In this document: piece by piece, positions 33,228-41,935 of the stretch | Layout of the letters: each line of letters opens with the position of its first letter | How positions within the stretch are numbered: the stretch's first letter is position 1 | Assembly (NCBI GenBank): GCA_047636995.1 | Contig: JBLIGQ010000009.1 | Span: 22,390-86,389, forward strand | DNA: 64,000 bases | From: JAQWQB01 sp047636995 | GTDB taxonomy: Bacteria; Bacteroidota; Bacteroidia; Flavobacteriales_D; Sanyastnellaceae | Direction of reading: 5' to 3' | Notes under the pieces: model-generated | What the model was told of the DNA's origin: nothing | The model's input: only the letters and a program-made list of their open reading frames with translations | The model's database searches: none | Position numbers and translations under genes: made by a program

Positions 33228-34097
33228 ATGTTAAAACACACCCTTTCCCGCACTCTACTTATAGCTGCAATTTCATTCATCTCGACGCTGGTCGTTGCGC
33301 AAGATACAGGAGGAGGATTCGAAGGGAACATCGATGAACGCGTTGTGACCGAGCCTATTGAATCTGATGAGTTCTGGGACATCAATGACAGTTTAGTAAA
33401 CATCCCTGCCTACGATCTATACTGCGAATGGGATACACGAAACATTCACGCCTACGATTTCGATTACAAAGAAATACAAGACACCTCTTCAGTCATTCTT
33501 CGCTATGAAGAGTGTGACTTTTCTCATCCATTTCGTGGACGAATCACATCCAACTTTGGAGACCGAAATTCGAAGTACCACTACGGCATAGACATCAAAC
33601 TTTACAAGGGAGACCCTGTAAAATCTGCTTTTGAAGGGTTGGTTCGAATTGCACAATATTCGAAATCGTATGGAAATGTTGTTGTTGTCCGACACCCAAA
33701 CGGATTAGAGACTCTCTACGCCCACCTTTCGGCTAGAAAAGTAACACCGGGAGTTTATGTACAAGCAGGTGACATTGTTGGTCTTGGTGGAAACACTGGC
33801 CGAAGCACAGGAAGCCACTTACACTTTGAATGCAGGTATAAAGGTGAGCCAGTTAACCCGAATGACATCATTGATTGGGAAAACGGCCTACTGATAAATG
33901 ACGAATTGGAAATCAGTCAAAACACATTTGCTTACCTTAAAGAAGCACGCTCTAAGAAATACTATACCATTCGTTCAGGTGACACCCTTTCGGGTATTGC
34001 TCGAAAGAACAGCACCAGCCTTTCTGCAATCTGCAGACTGAATGGTATGCGAAGCAGCAGCACCATTTATGCAGGACGAAGAATTCGTGTACGCTAG
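33228..34097 (+). CDS. Secreted M23 endopeptidase with C-terminal LysM domain
   Basis: Peptidoglycan endopeptidase or scaffold. The signal peptide (residues 1-24, ending VVAQ) is followed by a 75-residue linker and the M23 domain (about 105-220) with RITSNFGDRNSKYHYGIDI, YAHLS and SHLHFECRYKG (the lysostaphin HxH). A single LysM repeat (YTIRSGDTLSGIARKNSTS and on) forms the C-terminal 45 residues, ending AGRRIRVR. The zinc set His-Asp-His-His looks intact. It ends 84 bases before the carotenoid operon; the intervening region holds repeats described separately. Confidence 0.92.
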   Translation: MLKHTLSRTLLIAAISFISTLVVAQDTGGGFEGNIDERVVTEPIESDEFWDINDSLVNIPAYDLYCEWDTRNIHAYDFDYKEIQDTSSVILRYEECDFSHPFRGRITSNFGDRNSKYHYGIDIKLYKGDPVKSAFEGLVRIAQYSKSYGNVVVVRHPNGLETLYAHLSARKVTPGVYVQAGDIVGLGGNTGRSTGSHLHFECRYKGEPVNPNDIIDWENGLLINDELEISQNTFAYLKEARSKKYYTIRSGDTLSGIARKNSTSLSAICRLNGMRSSSTIYAGRRIRVR

Positions 34098-34110
34098 TTC
34101 TATCACCTCT

Positions 34111-34184
34111 TGTTTATGTACCTTTTGAACAATCATCTGAGTACCGTTGTTCGTAGCAGTACACAAGTCTGAAAAAGGTACATG
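34111..34184 (+). promoter_or_regulatory. Leader/operator region of the carotenoid operon
   Basis: Two structures overlap here. First, a perfect 11-base inverted repeat, ATGTACCTTTT at 34116-34126 and AAAAGGTACAT at 34173-34183; the right arm covers the first two bases of the crtI ATG, so pairing would hide the start. Second, four GTAC cores at 34118, 34141, 34159 and 34178, spaced 23, 18 and 19 bases, which could be sites for a regulator. TACCTTTTG inside the left arm resembles a -7 element with one extra base. Function is inferred. Confidence 0.45.
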
Positions 34185-35672
34185 TCAAATCAAATTGCTG
34201 TAATAGGAGCTGGTTTTGCCGGAATGGCGGCCGCTACATCACTCGCCCAGATGGGTCACGAGGTTATTGTGTATGAAAAGCACGATGGACCCGGTGGTAG
34301 GGCTCGTAAATTTGAAGTAGACGGCTTCGTATTCGACATGGGACCTAGTTGGTATTGGATGCCTGATGTCTTTGAGCGTTACTTCAATCGTTTTGGATCA
34401 TCTGTAAAAGAACAATATAACCTCATTCGTCTTGACCCGAGTTACAGAGTCTATTTTGATGATGGCCCTGTTGATATCCCCGCTGACTATGATGCTATGA
34501 AAGCCCTTTTCGAATCCATCGAAGAAGGAAGTGCAGCGAAGCTGGATGTCTTCATGAACGAAGCCGAAGTGAAGTACAACATTGGCATGTCGAAATTCGT
34601 ACACATGCCGTCTCATAGCCCACTCGAATTTGCTGAACTTCAAACGGCTAAAGACGCCTTCAAACTGCATCTATTGAGGTCATTCTCTAGCTACGCCCGG
34701 AAGTACTTTTCTCATCCGAAATTGCTGAAACTACTTGAATTCCCTGTGCTTTTCCTTGGAGCAAAACCTGAAAAAACACCAGCGCTTTATTCTCTCATGA
34801 ATTATGCAGACACAAAATTGGGTACGTGGTATCCAAAAGGTGGAATGCATGAAATTGTTTTAGCAATGCAACGGGTGGCAGAAAAACAAGGTGTGAAGTT
34901 TGAATTCAACAGCATGGTATCTGGGGTTGAAATTCAGAACAAAGAAATTACTCACCTGGTTGTCAATGGCGCCAAACGAAGCTGCGTTGCGGTTATAGCT
35001 GGGGCTGATTACCATCATGTTGAACAACATATACTTCCGCCTGAAGCACGCTCCTATTCTGAAAAATACTGGAATAACAGAACCATGTCGCCATCTTCTT
35101 TGCTCTTCTACATTGGGCTAGACAAGGAAATCCCAGAACTCCAACACCATAATCTCTTTTTTGATGCTGATTTCAGCCAGCATGCCGTTGAAATCTATGA
35201 TACTCAGGAGTGGCCCAACAAACCTCTTTTCTATGCCTGCTGCCCTTCCAAAACAGATAATACTGTTGCTCCAAAAGGAAAAGAAAATTTATTCCTTTTG
35301 ATTCCTGTTGCACCTGGACTCCAAGAAGAAGAAGGTACCCGCGATCATTATTACAACTTGATCATGGATCGGCTGGAAAAACACGTGGGAATGGAAGTAC
35401 GTAAACACGTTATCTATAAACGAAGTTATGCCCACAAAGAATTCATTGAAGACTATGGCGCTTTTAAAGGAAACGCATACGGCTTAGCCAACACTTTAAC
35501 TCAAACTGCTTTCCTGAAACCGAAGTTAAAAAGCAAAAAACTTCATAACTTATACTTTGCTGGACAACTTACCACGCCTGGGCCAGGAGTACCTCCTTGT
35601 TTGATAAGCGGACAAGTAGCCGCGAAGGAAGTGAACAATATGATGAGCAAACGTGTTATTTCTCTCATCTAG
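34182..35672 (+). CDS. crtI: Phytoene desaturase (CrtI type)
   Basis: FAD-dependent enzyme that desaturates colourless phytoene, normally to lycopene. The dinucleotide-binding motif is IGAGFAGMAAATSLAQMGHEV at the extreme N-terminus, with EKHDGPGGRARKFEVDGFVFDMGPSWYWMPDVFE after it. The C-terminal carotenoid-desaturase signature is in LYFAGQLTTPGPGVPPCLISG. At 496 residues it is full-length. First of eight genes with gaps of 10 bases or less. It is one of two CrtI-like proteins here; the other is more likely the 3,4-desaturase. Assignment between the two rests on order and similarity and could be swapped. Confidence 0.92.
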   Translation: MSNQIAVIGAGFAGMAAATSLAQMGHEVIVYEKHDGPGGRARKFEVDGFVFDMGPSWYWMPDVFERYFNRFGSSVKEQYNLIRLDPSYRVYFDDGPVDIPADYDAMKALFESIEEGSAAKLDVFMNEAEVKYNIGMSKFVHMPSHSPLEFAELQTAKDAFKLHLLRSFSSYARKYFSHPKLLKLLEFPVLFLGAKPEKTPALYSLMNYADTKLGTWYPKGGMHEIVLAMQRVAEKQGVKFEFNSMVSGVEIQNKEITHLVVNGAKRSCVAVIAGADYHHVEQHILPPEARSYSEKYWNNRTMSPSSLLFYIGLDKEIPELQHHNLFFDADFSQHAVEIYDTQEWPNKPLFYACCPSKTDNTVAPKGKENLFLLIPVAPGLQEEEGTRDHYYNLIMDRLEKHVGMEVRKHVIYKRSYAHKEFIEDYGAFKGNAYGLANTLTQTAFLKPKLKSKKLHNLYFAGQLTTPGPGVPPCLISGQVAAKEVNNMMSKRVISLI

Positions 35673-35682
35673 TTAAAATATT

Positions 35683-36519
35683 ATGAAAGAACTATTTGAC
35701 AGCGTATCAATGGCATGCAGTGTGAAGACCACAAAGTCTTACAGCACTTCATTCTCTTTGGGGATTCGTTTCTTGGATAAACAATTTCGCGACCCCGTTT
35801 ACGCTGTTTATGGTTTTGTGCGCTTCGCAGATGAAATCGTAGATACCTTTCATGACTATGACAAAGAAAAACTGCTCAACAAGTTTGAAGAGGACACGTG
35901 GTGCGCAATTGAAGACCGAATCAGTTTAAATCCGATTCTCAATTCATTCCAATGGGCATTCCACAAGTTCAACATGGATAAAGCACATGTTGAGACCTTT
36001 CTGCGAAGCATGAGAATGGATCTTGATAAAAATGCTTACGATCAGGAAGGCTATGAAGACTACATTCTGGGTTCGGCAGAAGTGGTGGGCCTTATGTGCT
36101 TGCGTATCTTTGTTGAAGGAGATGAAAAGATGTACCAACATCTTAAGCCTCAAGCGAGAAGTCTAGGAGCTGCTTTCCAAAAAATCAACTTCCTACGTGA
36201 CCTTCACGCTGATTTCCTCGAACTTGGCAGAGCGTATTTTCCCGGTTTAAACGTGAATGAATTTGATGAAGCCACTAAAAAACTCATCGAAGCAGAAATT
36301 GAAGCAGATTTCCAGGAAGCGTACAAGGGAATTGTTCAACTTCCTAAGAAAGCTCGCCTCGGTGTTTATGTTGCATATGTCTATTACTATCGCCTTTTCC
36401 ATAAAATCAAAAATCTTCCAAGTAGTCGAATCTTACAAGAGCGTGTGCGCATCCCAAATCAACATAAAGTGGCCTTATTTGTAGGCTCTTATGTGAAGCA
36501 TAGTTTCAACCTAATTTAA
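35683..36519 (+). CDS. crtB: Phytoene synthase
   Basis: Head-to-head condensation of two geranylgeranyl diphosphates to phytoene. The two Mg-binding acidic motifs are FADEIVDTFHDYD (about residues 45-57) and LRDLHADFLELGRAYFP (about 170-186). SLGIRFLDKQFRDPVYAVYGFVR is the flavobacterial-type N-terminus. 278 residues, all-alpha, no signal. It starts ten bases after the crtI stop and two bases before the next gene. Confidence 0.95.
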   Translation: MKELFDSVSMACSVKTTKSYSTSFSLGIRFLDKQFRDPVYAVYGFVRFADEIVDTFHDYDKEKLLNKFEEDTWCAIEDRISLNPILNSFQWAFHKFNMDKAHVETFLRSMRMDLDKNAYDQEGYEDYILGSAEVVGLMCLRIFVEGDEKMYQHLKPQARSLGAAFQKINFLRDLHADFLELGRAYFPGLNVNEFDEATKKLIEAEIEADFQEAYKGIVQLPKKARLGVYVAYVYYYRLFHKIKNLPSSRILQERVRIPNQHKVALFVGSYVKHSFNLI

Positions 36520-36521
36520 CA

Positions 36522-37028
36522 ATGAAGCTCGTTCTTGTTGCGGCAATATTCTCTATCCTTGTTGCGAATAACGCAGTAGAAGTTCAATCATGCCGTTCAA
36601 TTTATTTTTCTGAACCTTCGGAGCAGCAAGCCATTTTACTTCAAAAAAGTGCTTCAGAGATAATAGGAAATGAGCCACTCAAAATGGCTTACCTCGGAAC
36701 AGCTAAATCAATGCTTGCTGAATACGGGTTCAATCCCTTTTCCAAACTCAATATGTTCCAACGGGGAACAGAAATGATTGAGGAAGCCATTGTCCTAGCT
36801 CCTCTAAATGCAGAAATTAGAGTTCTGAGGCTCGGAATACAACTCAATGCTCCCGCGTTTCTTATGTACAATTCTCATAAAGAAGCAGACATTGAAGTCA
36901 TCATTGAGGCATTGTCCTCTAAAGTCTTTGATGAGGATAAAAACTATCAAGACAAAGTGATTACATATTTACAAAACAATGCGCCTTTAAGCGAAGAACA
37001 ACAAAAACAGATTTCAGCCTTACGATGA
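36522..37028 (+). CDS. Unknown secreted helical protein inside the carotenoid operon
   Basis: 168 residues, no domain recognised. It has a short hydrophobic N-terminus (MKLVLVAAIFSILVANNAVEV) that looks like a signal peptide. After that come predicted helices with Ala/Leu spacing (EEAIVLAPLNAEIRVLRLGIQL) somewhat like a TPR-type helical pair. Two bases separate it from crtB, and its stop overlaps the idi ATG by four bases (ATGA), so it is translated as part of the pathway operon. Its export signal is odd among cytoplasmic and inner-membrane carotenoid enzymes. A role in carotenoid placement or carrier function is possible but unproven. Confidence 0.75.
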   Translation: MKLVLVAAIFSILVANNAVEVQSCRSIYFSEPSEQQAILLQKSASEIIGNEPLKMAYLGTAKSMLAEYGFNPFSKLNMFQRGTEMIEEAIVLAPLNAEIRVLRLGIQLNAPAFLMYNSHKEADIEVIIEALSSKVFDEDKNYQDKVITYLQNNAPLSEEQQKQISALR

Positions 37029-37543
37029 ATGAAGAAGTAATACTCGTCGATGAATTCGACAATGAAATTGGTACAATGGAAAAATTGGAGGCGCATGTAA
37101 AAGGTGAGCTCCATCGCGCTTTCTCCATCTTCATCTTTAATTTAAAAGGTGAACTCTTGCTCCAACAACGTGCATTGCACAAATACCATAGTGCTGGTCT
37201 TTGGACCAATACATGCTGCAGTCATCAACGTGCGAATGAATCTTCAGAGAACGCAGCAAAACGCAGGTTAGTAGAAGAAATGGGCATGCATTCATCTTTG
37301 GAAGAAGCATTTACATTTATCTACAAAAGTGAATTCGACAATGACCTTACAGAGCATGAATTTGATCATGTATTCATTGGTGAAGATGACTCCTTGCCTC
37401 AAATAAATACCGACGAGGTAGCTACTTCCAAATACATTTCAATCCCTCATTTGATCGCTGAAATTGAACGCGCCCCTGAAAAATTCACCACATGGTTTCG
37501 CATTTGTCTTCCTCGTGTCATTGAATTCAGAAATAAGGCGTGA
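37025..37543 (+). CDS. idi: Isopentenyl-diphosphate delta-isomerase, type 1
   Basis: Interconverts IPP and DMAPP, balancing precursor supply for the pathway. It is a Nudix-fold protein: catalytic Cys in WTNTCCSHQRANES (about residues 59-72), the Nudix-like RRLVEEMG, and the catalytic Glu in EHEFDHVFIGED. Its 172 residues match the bacterial type 1 enzyme. It overlaps both neighbours by four bases. Having idi inside a crt operon fits an organism running the MEP pathway; ispH lies 8 kb further along. Confidence 0.95.
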   Translation: MNEEVILVDEFDNEIGTMEKLEAHVKGELHRAFSIFIFNLKGELLLQQRALHKYHSAGLWTNTCCSHQRANESSENAAKRRLVEEMGMHSSLEEAFTFIYKSEFDNDLTEHEFDHVFIGEDDSLPQINTDEVATSKYISIPHLIAEIERAPEKFTTWFRICLPRVIEFRNKA

Positions 37544-39021
37544 AAAAAATCATAGTCATAGGAGCTGGCATCGCCGGATTGGCTGCTGCAATTAGACTAA
37601 GAGCTAAAGGACATGACGTGCTTGTGATTGAACAAGCCAATGGTCCTGGAGGTAAGCTTCGCGAAGCAAAACAAGATCAGTTTCGCTTTGACCTTGGCCC
37701 TTCCCTTTTCACACTTCCTGAACTGGTGAAAGAAGTCTTATCAGAAGGAAACCTCTCGCCCAGCTCATTTCCCTATGAACAACTAGACAGATCTTGCCAT
37801 TACTTTTGGGAAGACGGTACAGAACTTATTGCCTACCATGACAAGGATAAACTAGCTGAAGAAATAGACAAGAAGATTGGGATCAACGCTTCTGACAAAA
37901 CGAACAGTGAAGATGTTCTTACGCATTTAAAGCACAGTGCATTTCTGTATGACTATACCGCTGAACTCTTCATGCACCGCTCTCTACATAAGTTCAAATC
38001 TTACTTGTCGAAACCGGTCTTGAAAGCCCTCTTCAAAGTACATCGATTCGACCTTGGAAAAAGTCTTCATGAGGCTAATAAAGCGCGATTCAAAGATCCC
38101 AAACTTGTTCAGCTATTTGACCGTTACGCAACCTACAATGGCTCTGACCCCTACAGAGCGCCAGGCGTGCTAAATATTATACCACACCTTGAACACAACA
38201 TCGGCACATTCTTCCCAAAAGAAGGCATGTACCAGATTACCAAGTCAATTTATGAGCGGGCTAAAGCATTGGGTGTAGAATTTAAATTTAACACATCCTG
38301 CAAACAGATTGTTGTAAAAGGAAACCAAGTCCAAGGTGTGGAACTGGATACTGAATTTATTCCCGCTGATTTAGTGGTGAGCAATGCTGATGTTTTTCCG
38401 ACCTACCGAAACTTATTGAAAAATCAGAAAGCACCTGAAAAGACTCTCCAAAGTGAACCTTCAAGCAGTGCCATTATATTTTATTGGGGAGTTAAAGGAT
38501 CCTTTCCGAAGTTGCACTTACACAACATTCTCTTCAGTGATGATTACCAAGGAGAGTTCAAAGCACTCTTCGATGGCGATCAATTGCATCCTGACCCTAC
38601 CGTTTACATTAACATCACTTCGAAACTAAAGAAAGATGATGCTCCTAAAGGACATGAGAACTGGTTCGTTATGATCAATGCGCCAGCGAATTCAGGACAG
38701 GATTGGGACAAATGGATTCCTCAAGCACGAGAAAACATTCTGAATAAGATCCAAAGAACTTTAGGAACTGACCTACGAGACAAAATTATAGTTGAAGACA
38801 TCTTGGACCCCACCTTGATAGAAAAGCGAACTTCTTCCCACATGGGAGCGCTCTATGGAACAAGTTCGAATAACCGAATGGCGGCCTTTTTACGTCATCC
38901 AAATTTCTCGCAAAACCTCAAAGGGCTCTACTTTTGTGGTGGAAGCGTGCATCCAGGAGGTGGGATTCCATTATGTTTGCTCTCAGCGAAAATCCTAGAT
39001 GAATTGATCACAAATGCCTAA
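37540..39021 (+). CDS. crtD: CrtI-like desaturase, probably 1-hydroxycarotenoid 3,4-desaturase
   Basis: Second FAD-dependent carotenoid desaturase of the operon (493 residues). The Rossmann segment is VIGAGIAGLAAAIRLRAKGHDV, followed by EQANGPGGKLREAKQDQFRFDLGPSLFTLPELV. The C-terminal signature is LYFCGGSVHPGGGIPLCLLSA. The companion CruF-like hydratase immediately downstream and the overall gene set (as in myxol/saproxanthin producers) point to 3',4'-desaturation of a 1'-hydroxylated end group. The GTG start overlaps idi by four bases. The division of labour with the first desaturase is inferred. Confidence 0.85.
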   Translation: MKKIIVIGAGIAGLAAAIRLRAKGHDVLVIEQANGPGGKLREAKQDQFRFDLGPSLFTLPELVKEVLSEGNLSPSSFPYEQLDRSCHYFWEDGTELIAYHDKDKLAEEIDKKIGINASDKTNSEDVLTHLKHSAFLYDYTAELFMHRSLHKFKSYLSKPVLKALFKVHRFDLGKSLHEANKARFKDPKLVQLFDRYATYNGSDPYRAPGVLNIIPHLEHNIGTFFPKEGMYQITKSIYERAKALGVEFKFNTSCKQIVVKGNQVQGVELDTEFIPADLVVSNADVFPTYRNLLKNQKAPEKTLQSEPSSSAIIFYWGVKGSFPKLHLHNILFSDDYQGEFKALFDGDQLHPDPTVYINITSKLKKDDAPKGHENWFVMINAPANSGQDWDKWIPQARENILNKIQRTLGTDLRDKIIVEDILDPTLIEKRTSSHMGALYGTSSNNRMAAFLRHPNFSQNLKGLYFCGGSVHPGGGIPLCLLSAKILDELITNA

Positions 39022-39637
39022 ACTTTCAAAAGCACAAATATCAATTGGGGTTTTAATCATTCTACATTTAGTGGGTATCATTGGCCTGAGTTCATCTTTC
39101 CAAGATTATTTCCTTGCACTTACACCAATCAACTTGATTGTGTCTGGCTACTTCGTTCTTCGTCATGGCAAAAAAAGCCAAGCCCTTCTTTTTACACTTA
39201 TCGCCGTTCTTACATACCTAGTTGAGCTGATGGGAATTCACACAGGCTTCCCTTTTGGTGATTACGTCTATGGGAGTTCATTGGGACCTCACCTCTTCAA
39301 TGTCCCTGTCCTCATTGGTCTGCTCTGGTTGTTGCTTCTTTTGGGGGCCTCCCATTTCAGCAGTAAAGTGACCAAACAACCCATTCTTCACTCTTTACTT
39401 GTTGCCACTTTAATGACCCTGTTAGATTTTGCCATTGAACCTGTGGCCATACAACTTGATTTTTGGACTTGGCTTTCAACAGAAATACCTTGGAACAACT
39501 ACGCTGCGTGGTTTTCTACAGCCCTATTGTTGTCCTTTATTTCAAAAACGAATAAGGAATTTGGAAACAACAAGGTGGCTGCTGTGTTCTTCATCATACA
39601 AACAGTTTTCTTTCTTTCGCTTAACTTCATTCTATGA
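39014..39637 (+). CDS. cruF: Carotenoid 1,2-hydratase, CruF-like
   Basis: Integral membrane protein (seven hydrophobic segments over 207 residues) of the CruF/DUF422 family. It adds water across the 1,2 double bond of a psi end group. Diagnostic segments are VELMGIHTGFPFGDYVYGSSLGPHLFNVPVLIGLLW and DFAIEPVAI, with acidic and His residues at the membrane face. It overlaps crtD and crtZ by a few bases. Together with CrtD it would give the 1'-hydroxy-3',4'-didehydro end typical of saproxanthin. Confidence 0.87.
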   Translation: MPKLSKAQISIGVLIILHLVGIIGLSSSFQDYFLALTPINLIVSGYFVLRHGKKSQALLFTLIAVLTYLVELMGIHTGFPFGDYVYGSSLGPHLFNVPVLIGLLWLLLLLGASHFSSKVTKQPILHSLLVATLMTLLDFAIEPVAIQLDFWTWLSTEIPWNNYAAWFSTALLLSFISKTNKEFGNNKVAAVFFIIQTVFFLSLNFIL

Positions 39638-40116
39638 TTGGCGCATTTATAATTGTTATTGGCACATTTCTCGGCATGGAATTCATGGCATGGTTCACAC
39701 ATAAATATGTGATGCATGGCTTGATGTGGTATTTCCATTCAGACCACCATGTGCACCAACCAGGATTTTTTGAACGAAATGATGTTTTCTTCCTCATTTT
39801 CGCGATTCCAAGTGCACTGTGTTTCATCTATGGCTCAATGAATGGAATAGACTATCGAGTGTGGATTGGGACAGGCATTGCGGTTTACGGATTCTGTTAC
39901 TTCATGGTTCACGACGTCTTCATTCACCAGCGTTTTAAATGGCTACGAAGAAGTGACCACCCCTATTTCATGGCCATTCGCAAAGCACACAAAGTTCATC
40001 ACAAACATTTAGGCAAAGAACAAGGCGAATGTTTTGGGATGCTCCTTGTGCCCGTAAGATTCTTTCGCGAAGCAGCAAAGGCGAGCAAACAAAAGCGTAG
40101 TAAAAGCGTCGCCTGA
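39634..40116 (+). CDS. crtZ: Beta-carotene 3-hydroxylase (CrtZ)
   Basis: Non-haem di-iron membrane hydroxylase acting at C-3 of beta-ionone rings. All His boxes of the fatty-acid-hydroxylase superfamily are visible: HKYVMHG, HSDHHVH, HDVFIHQRF and HKVHHKH. Four membrane helices, 160 residues. The ATG overlaps the cruF stop (ATGA) and its own stop overlaps the cyclase ATG by one base (TGATG). One ring only would be hydroxylated if the other end is the acyclic CruF/CrtD-modified end. Confidence 0.94.
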   Translation: MIGAFIIVIGTFLGMEFMAWFTHKYVMHGLMWYFHSDHHVHQPGFFERNDVFFLIFAIPSALCFIYGSMNGIDYRVWIGTGIAVYGFCYFMVHDVFIHQRFKWLRRSDHPYFMAIRKAHKVHHKHLGKEQGECFGMLLVPVRFFREAAKASKQKRSKSVA

Positions 40117-40844
40117 TGGAGTGGAAATCTCTTTACCTCCTCGTTAATTTGGGCAGCATTGCTGTACCATTGTTGCTTAGCTTCGACAAGAAAGTAGCCT
40201 TTTACAGCAAGTGGAAGGCTTTTTGGCCGGCGAACCTGATCACTCTAACCTTTTTCATTATTTGGGATGTCATCTTCACTGAAGCAAGCATTTGGGGCTT
40301 CAATGAGGCCTATCTTCTGGGCCCGCATCTCTTCGGCCTCCCCATTGAAGAATGGCTCTTTTTCATTTGCATTCCCTATGCCTGCGTTTTTATGTATGAA
40401 ACGTTTAGGACTTACATCAAAGGAAACCCTTTTCAACGTTGGGGAAAACCGGGACTCGGGCTTATCTTTTTGGTGTGCATCGCTCTTGCTGTTATGTATC
40501 CAGCTAGATACTACACGTTTTACACCGCTATTTTCACTGCTATAGGAATTGCTATTCTCTGGCGAAACAACCCCAATTGGACGGGTTGGTTCATTTTTTC
40601 TTACCTCATTATTCTGATTCCTTTCATTCTTGCGAACGGGGTCCTCACAGGCATTGAATTTTGGAAATACCCTTTATTTAACTCCGAAGTCCAGAACATA
40701 GATGACATGATTGTATGGTACAACAACAAACACAACTTGTCTTTCAGAATATTCAGCGTCCCGATTGACGATACCATTTACGGATTCCTATTGGTGGGAA
40801 TGAATGTTACACTGTATGAACACTTTTTAAAGCGTCACCATTGA
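40116..40844 (+). CDS. crtYcd: Lycopene beta-cyclase, fused CrtYcd type
   Basis: Integral-membrane cyclase made of the two CrtYc/CrtYd halves in one chain (242 residues, six to seven helices). Each half shows the typical acidic pattern: GPHLFGLPIEEWLFFICIPYACVF in the first half and FSVPIDDTIYGFLLVGMNV in the second; PIEEWLF is diagnostic. It is the fungal/actinobacterial/flavobacterial type, unrelated to flavoprotein CrtY. Last gene of the operon. Its 3' end overlaps the convergent EEP nuclease gene by ten bases and no terminator lies between. Confidence 0.94.
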   Translation: MEWKSLYLLVNLGSIAVPLLLSFDKKVAFYSKWKAFWPANLITLTFFIIWDVIFTEASIWGFNEAYLLGPHLFGLPIEEWLFFICIPYACVFMYETFRTYIKGNPFQRWGKPGLGLIFLVCIALAVMYPARYYTFYTAIFTAIGIAILWRNNPNWTGWFIFSYLIILIPFILANGVLTGIEFWKYPLFNSEVQNIDDMIVWYNNKHNLSFRIFSVPIDDTIYGFLLVGMNVTLYEHFLKRHH

Positions 40845-41932
40845 AAACGCGCTTGAATTGGACGGTGATCACTGTGCTTCACCTGATGTGTATGAAACCA
40901 ATCTACCCTCAACTGGTCACCATATAATATGTAATCTATTCGAAATCCAGGAATGGCCCCAATGTAAGTGCTCCCTAACCCACTTCCGTGATCCACGAAT
41001 GCGTCATTTAGGTTTTCAGAAAGTTCATTGTAGGTGTATGAAACAGGAGTGTCATTGAAATCTCCGCACATCACAACTGGATGTGGACTTGAAGCCACAT
41101 GACTTTTTATTTTCTCAGATTGACTAGCTCGCTTAACAAAAGCCGTTCTCAAACGATCTGCTAAGCGAACGGCATCATCCTTGTTTGGTCCATCTTCAAG
41201 CGCTTTATAATCTTCCTTTTGAAAACGAACGCTTGCCATGTGTGCATTGTAAACACGAATGGTATCTGATCCTACAAGGATATCTGTGTAGATGCAAAAA
41301 TTATTTACATCAGATGCAAAGGGCATTTCACCTCGATCAACAATCGGGTATTTCGAAAAAGTAACCACACCAAAGTACTGCTGCCCATTCATTTCGTGGG
41401 TGTACTTCTCATGGTAGTGTTTGTTCTCTAAAAACTGAATGAGGGTATCACGTGTTTCAAACACCCCCTTTCGATCAGTATGATAAAATTCTTGAAAGCA
41501 CAGAACATCAGCTGGGTGTGATTTCAAAAACTCAAATATTTTGTCGCGTGTTTTACTCCCTTCGGTCCAATTGTAAAGGTCAAAAAGACGCACATTATAG
41601 GACATTACATTCAACGCATTTCCTTCTTTAGGCGCAACTATATCATCAGAGGCACTGCGACGTTGAAACGTTCTAGACACCAAGCTCCAAGTTCCAATGA
41701 AGGTAATCACAACAAGAATAACAAAGAACCAATGCTTTCGAAAGATGGAGTAGAGTAACCCAATGAGTGCGATGATGAGCCAAGCGAGGTAAGACAAACC
41801 GAAAAACGCTAGAAAAGAAACATCAACGGGTGAAATCAGTGTTGAGATCGCAGCCAAGATCATACCAATCACTCCTACAACAGCAGTGATGCGCAACAAT
41901 CTACCCGGCAAGCGTTTCAAAAATTTCAGCAT
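40835..41932 (-). CDS. Membrane-anchored endonuclease/exonuclease/phosphatase family protein
   Basis: The N-terminal 85 residues contain two or three membrane helices. The EEP fold follows with VMSYNVRLFDL (about 108-118), CFQEFYH (metal-binding Glu), MCGDFNDTPVSYTY and a terminal SDHRPI with the catalytic Asp-His. It could be a surface or periplasmic nuclease or phosphodiesterase; topology would put the catalytic domain on one side of the inner membrane. The ATG at 41932 is used (a TTG one codon earlier is possible). Last gene of the mutL-rhomboid operon; four bases separate it from the upstream rhomboid gene. Confidence 0.88.
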   Translation of the reverse strand: MLKFLKRLPGRLLRITAVVGVIGMILAAISTLISPVDVSFLAFFGLSYLAWLIIALIGLLYSIFRKHWFFVILVVITFIGTWSLVSRTFQRRSASDDIVAPKEGNALNVMSYNVRLFDLYNWTEGSKTRDKIFEFLKSHPADVLCFQEFYHTDRKGVFETRDTLIQFLENKHYHEKYTHEMNGQQYFGVVTFSKYPIVDRGEMPFASDVNNFCIYTDILVGSDTIRVYNAHMASVRFQKEDYKALEDGPNKDDAVRLADRLRTAFVKRASQSEKIKSHVASSPHPVVMCGDFNDTPVSYTYNELSENLNDAFVDHGSGLGSTYIGAIPGFRIDYILYGDQLRVDWFHTHQVKHSDHRPIQARFQW

Positions 41933-41935
41933 CAA

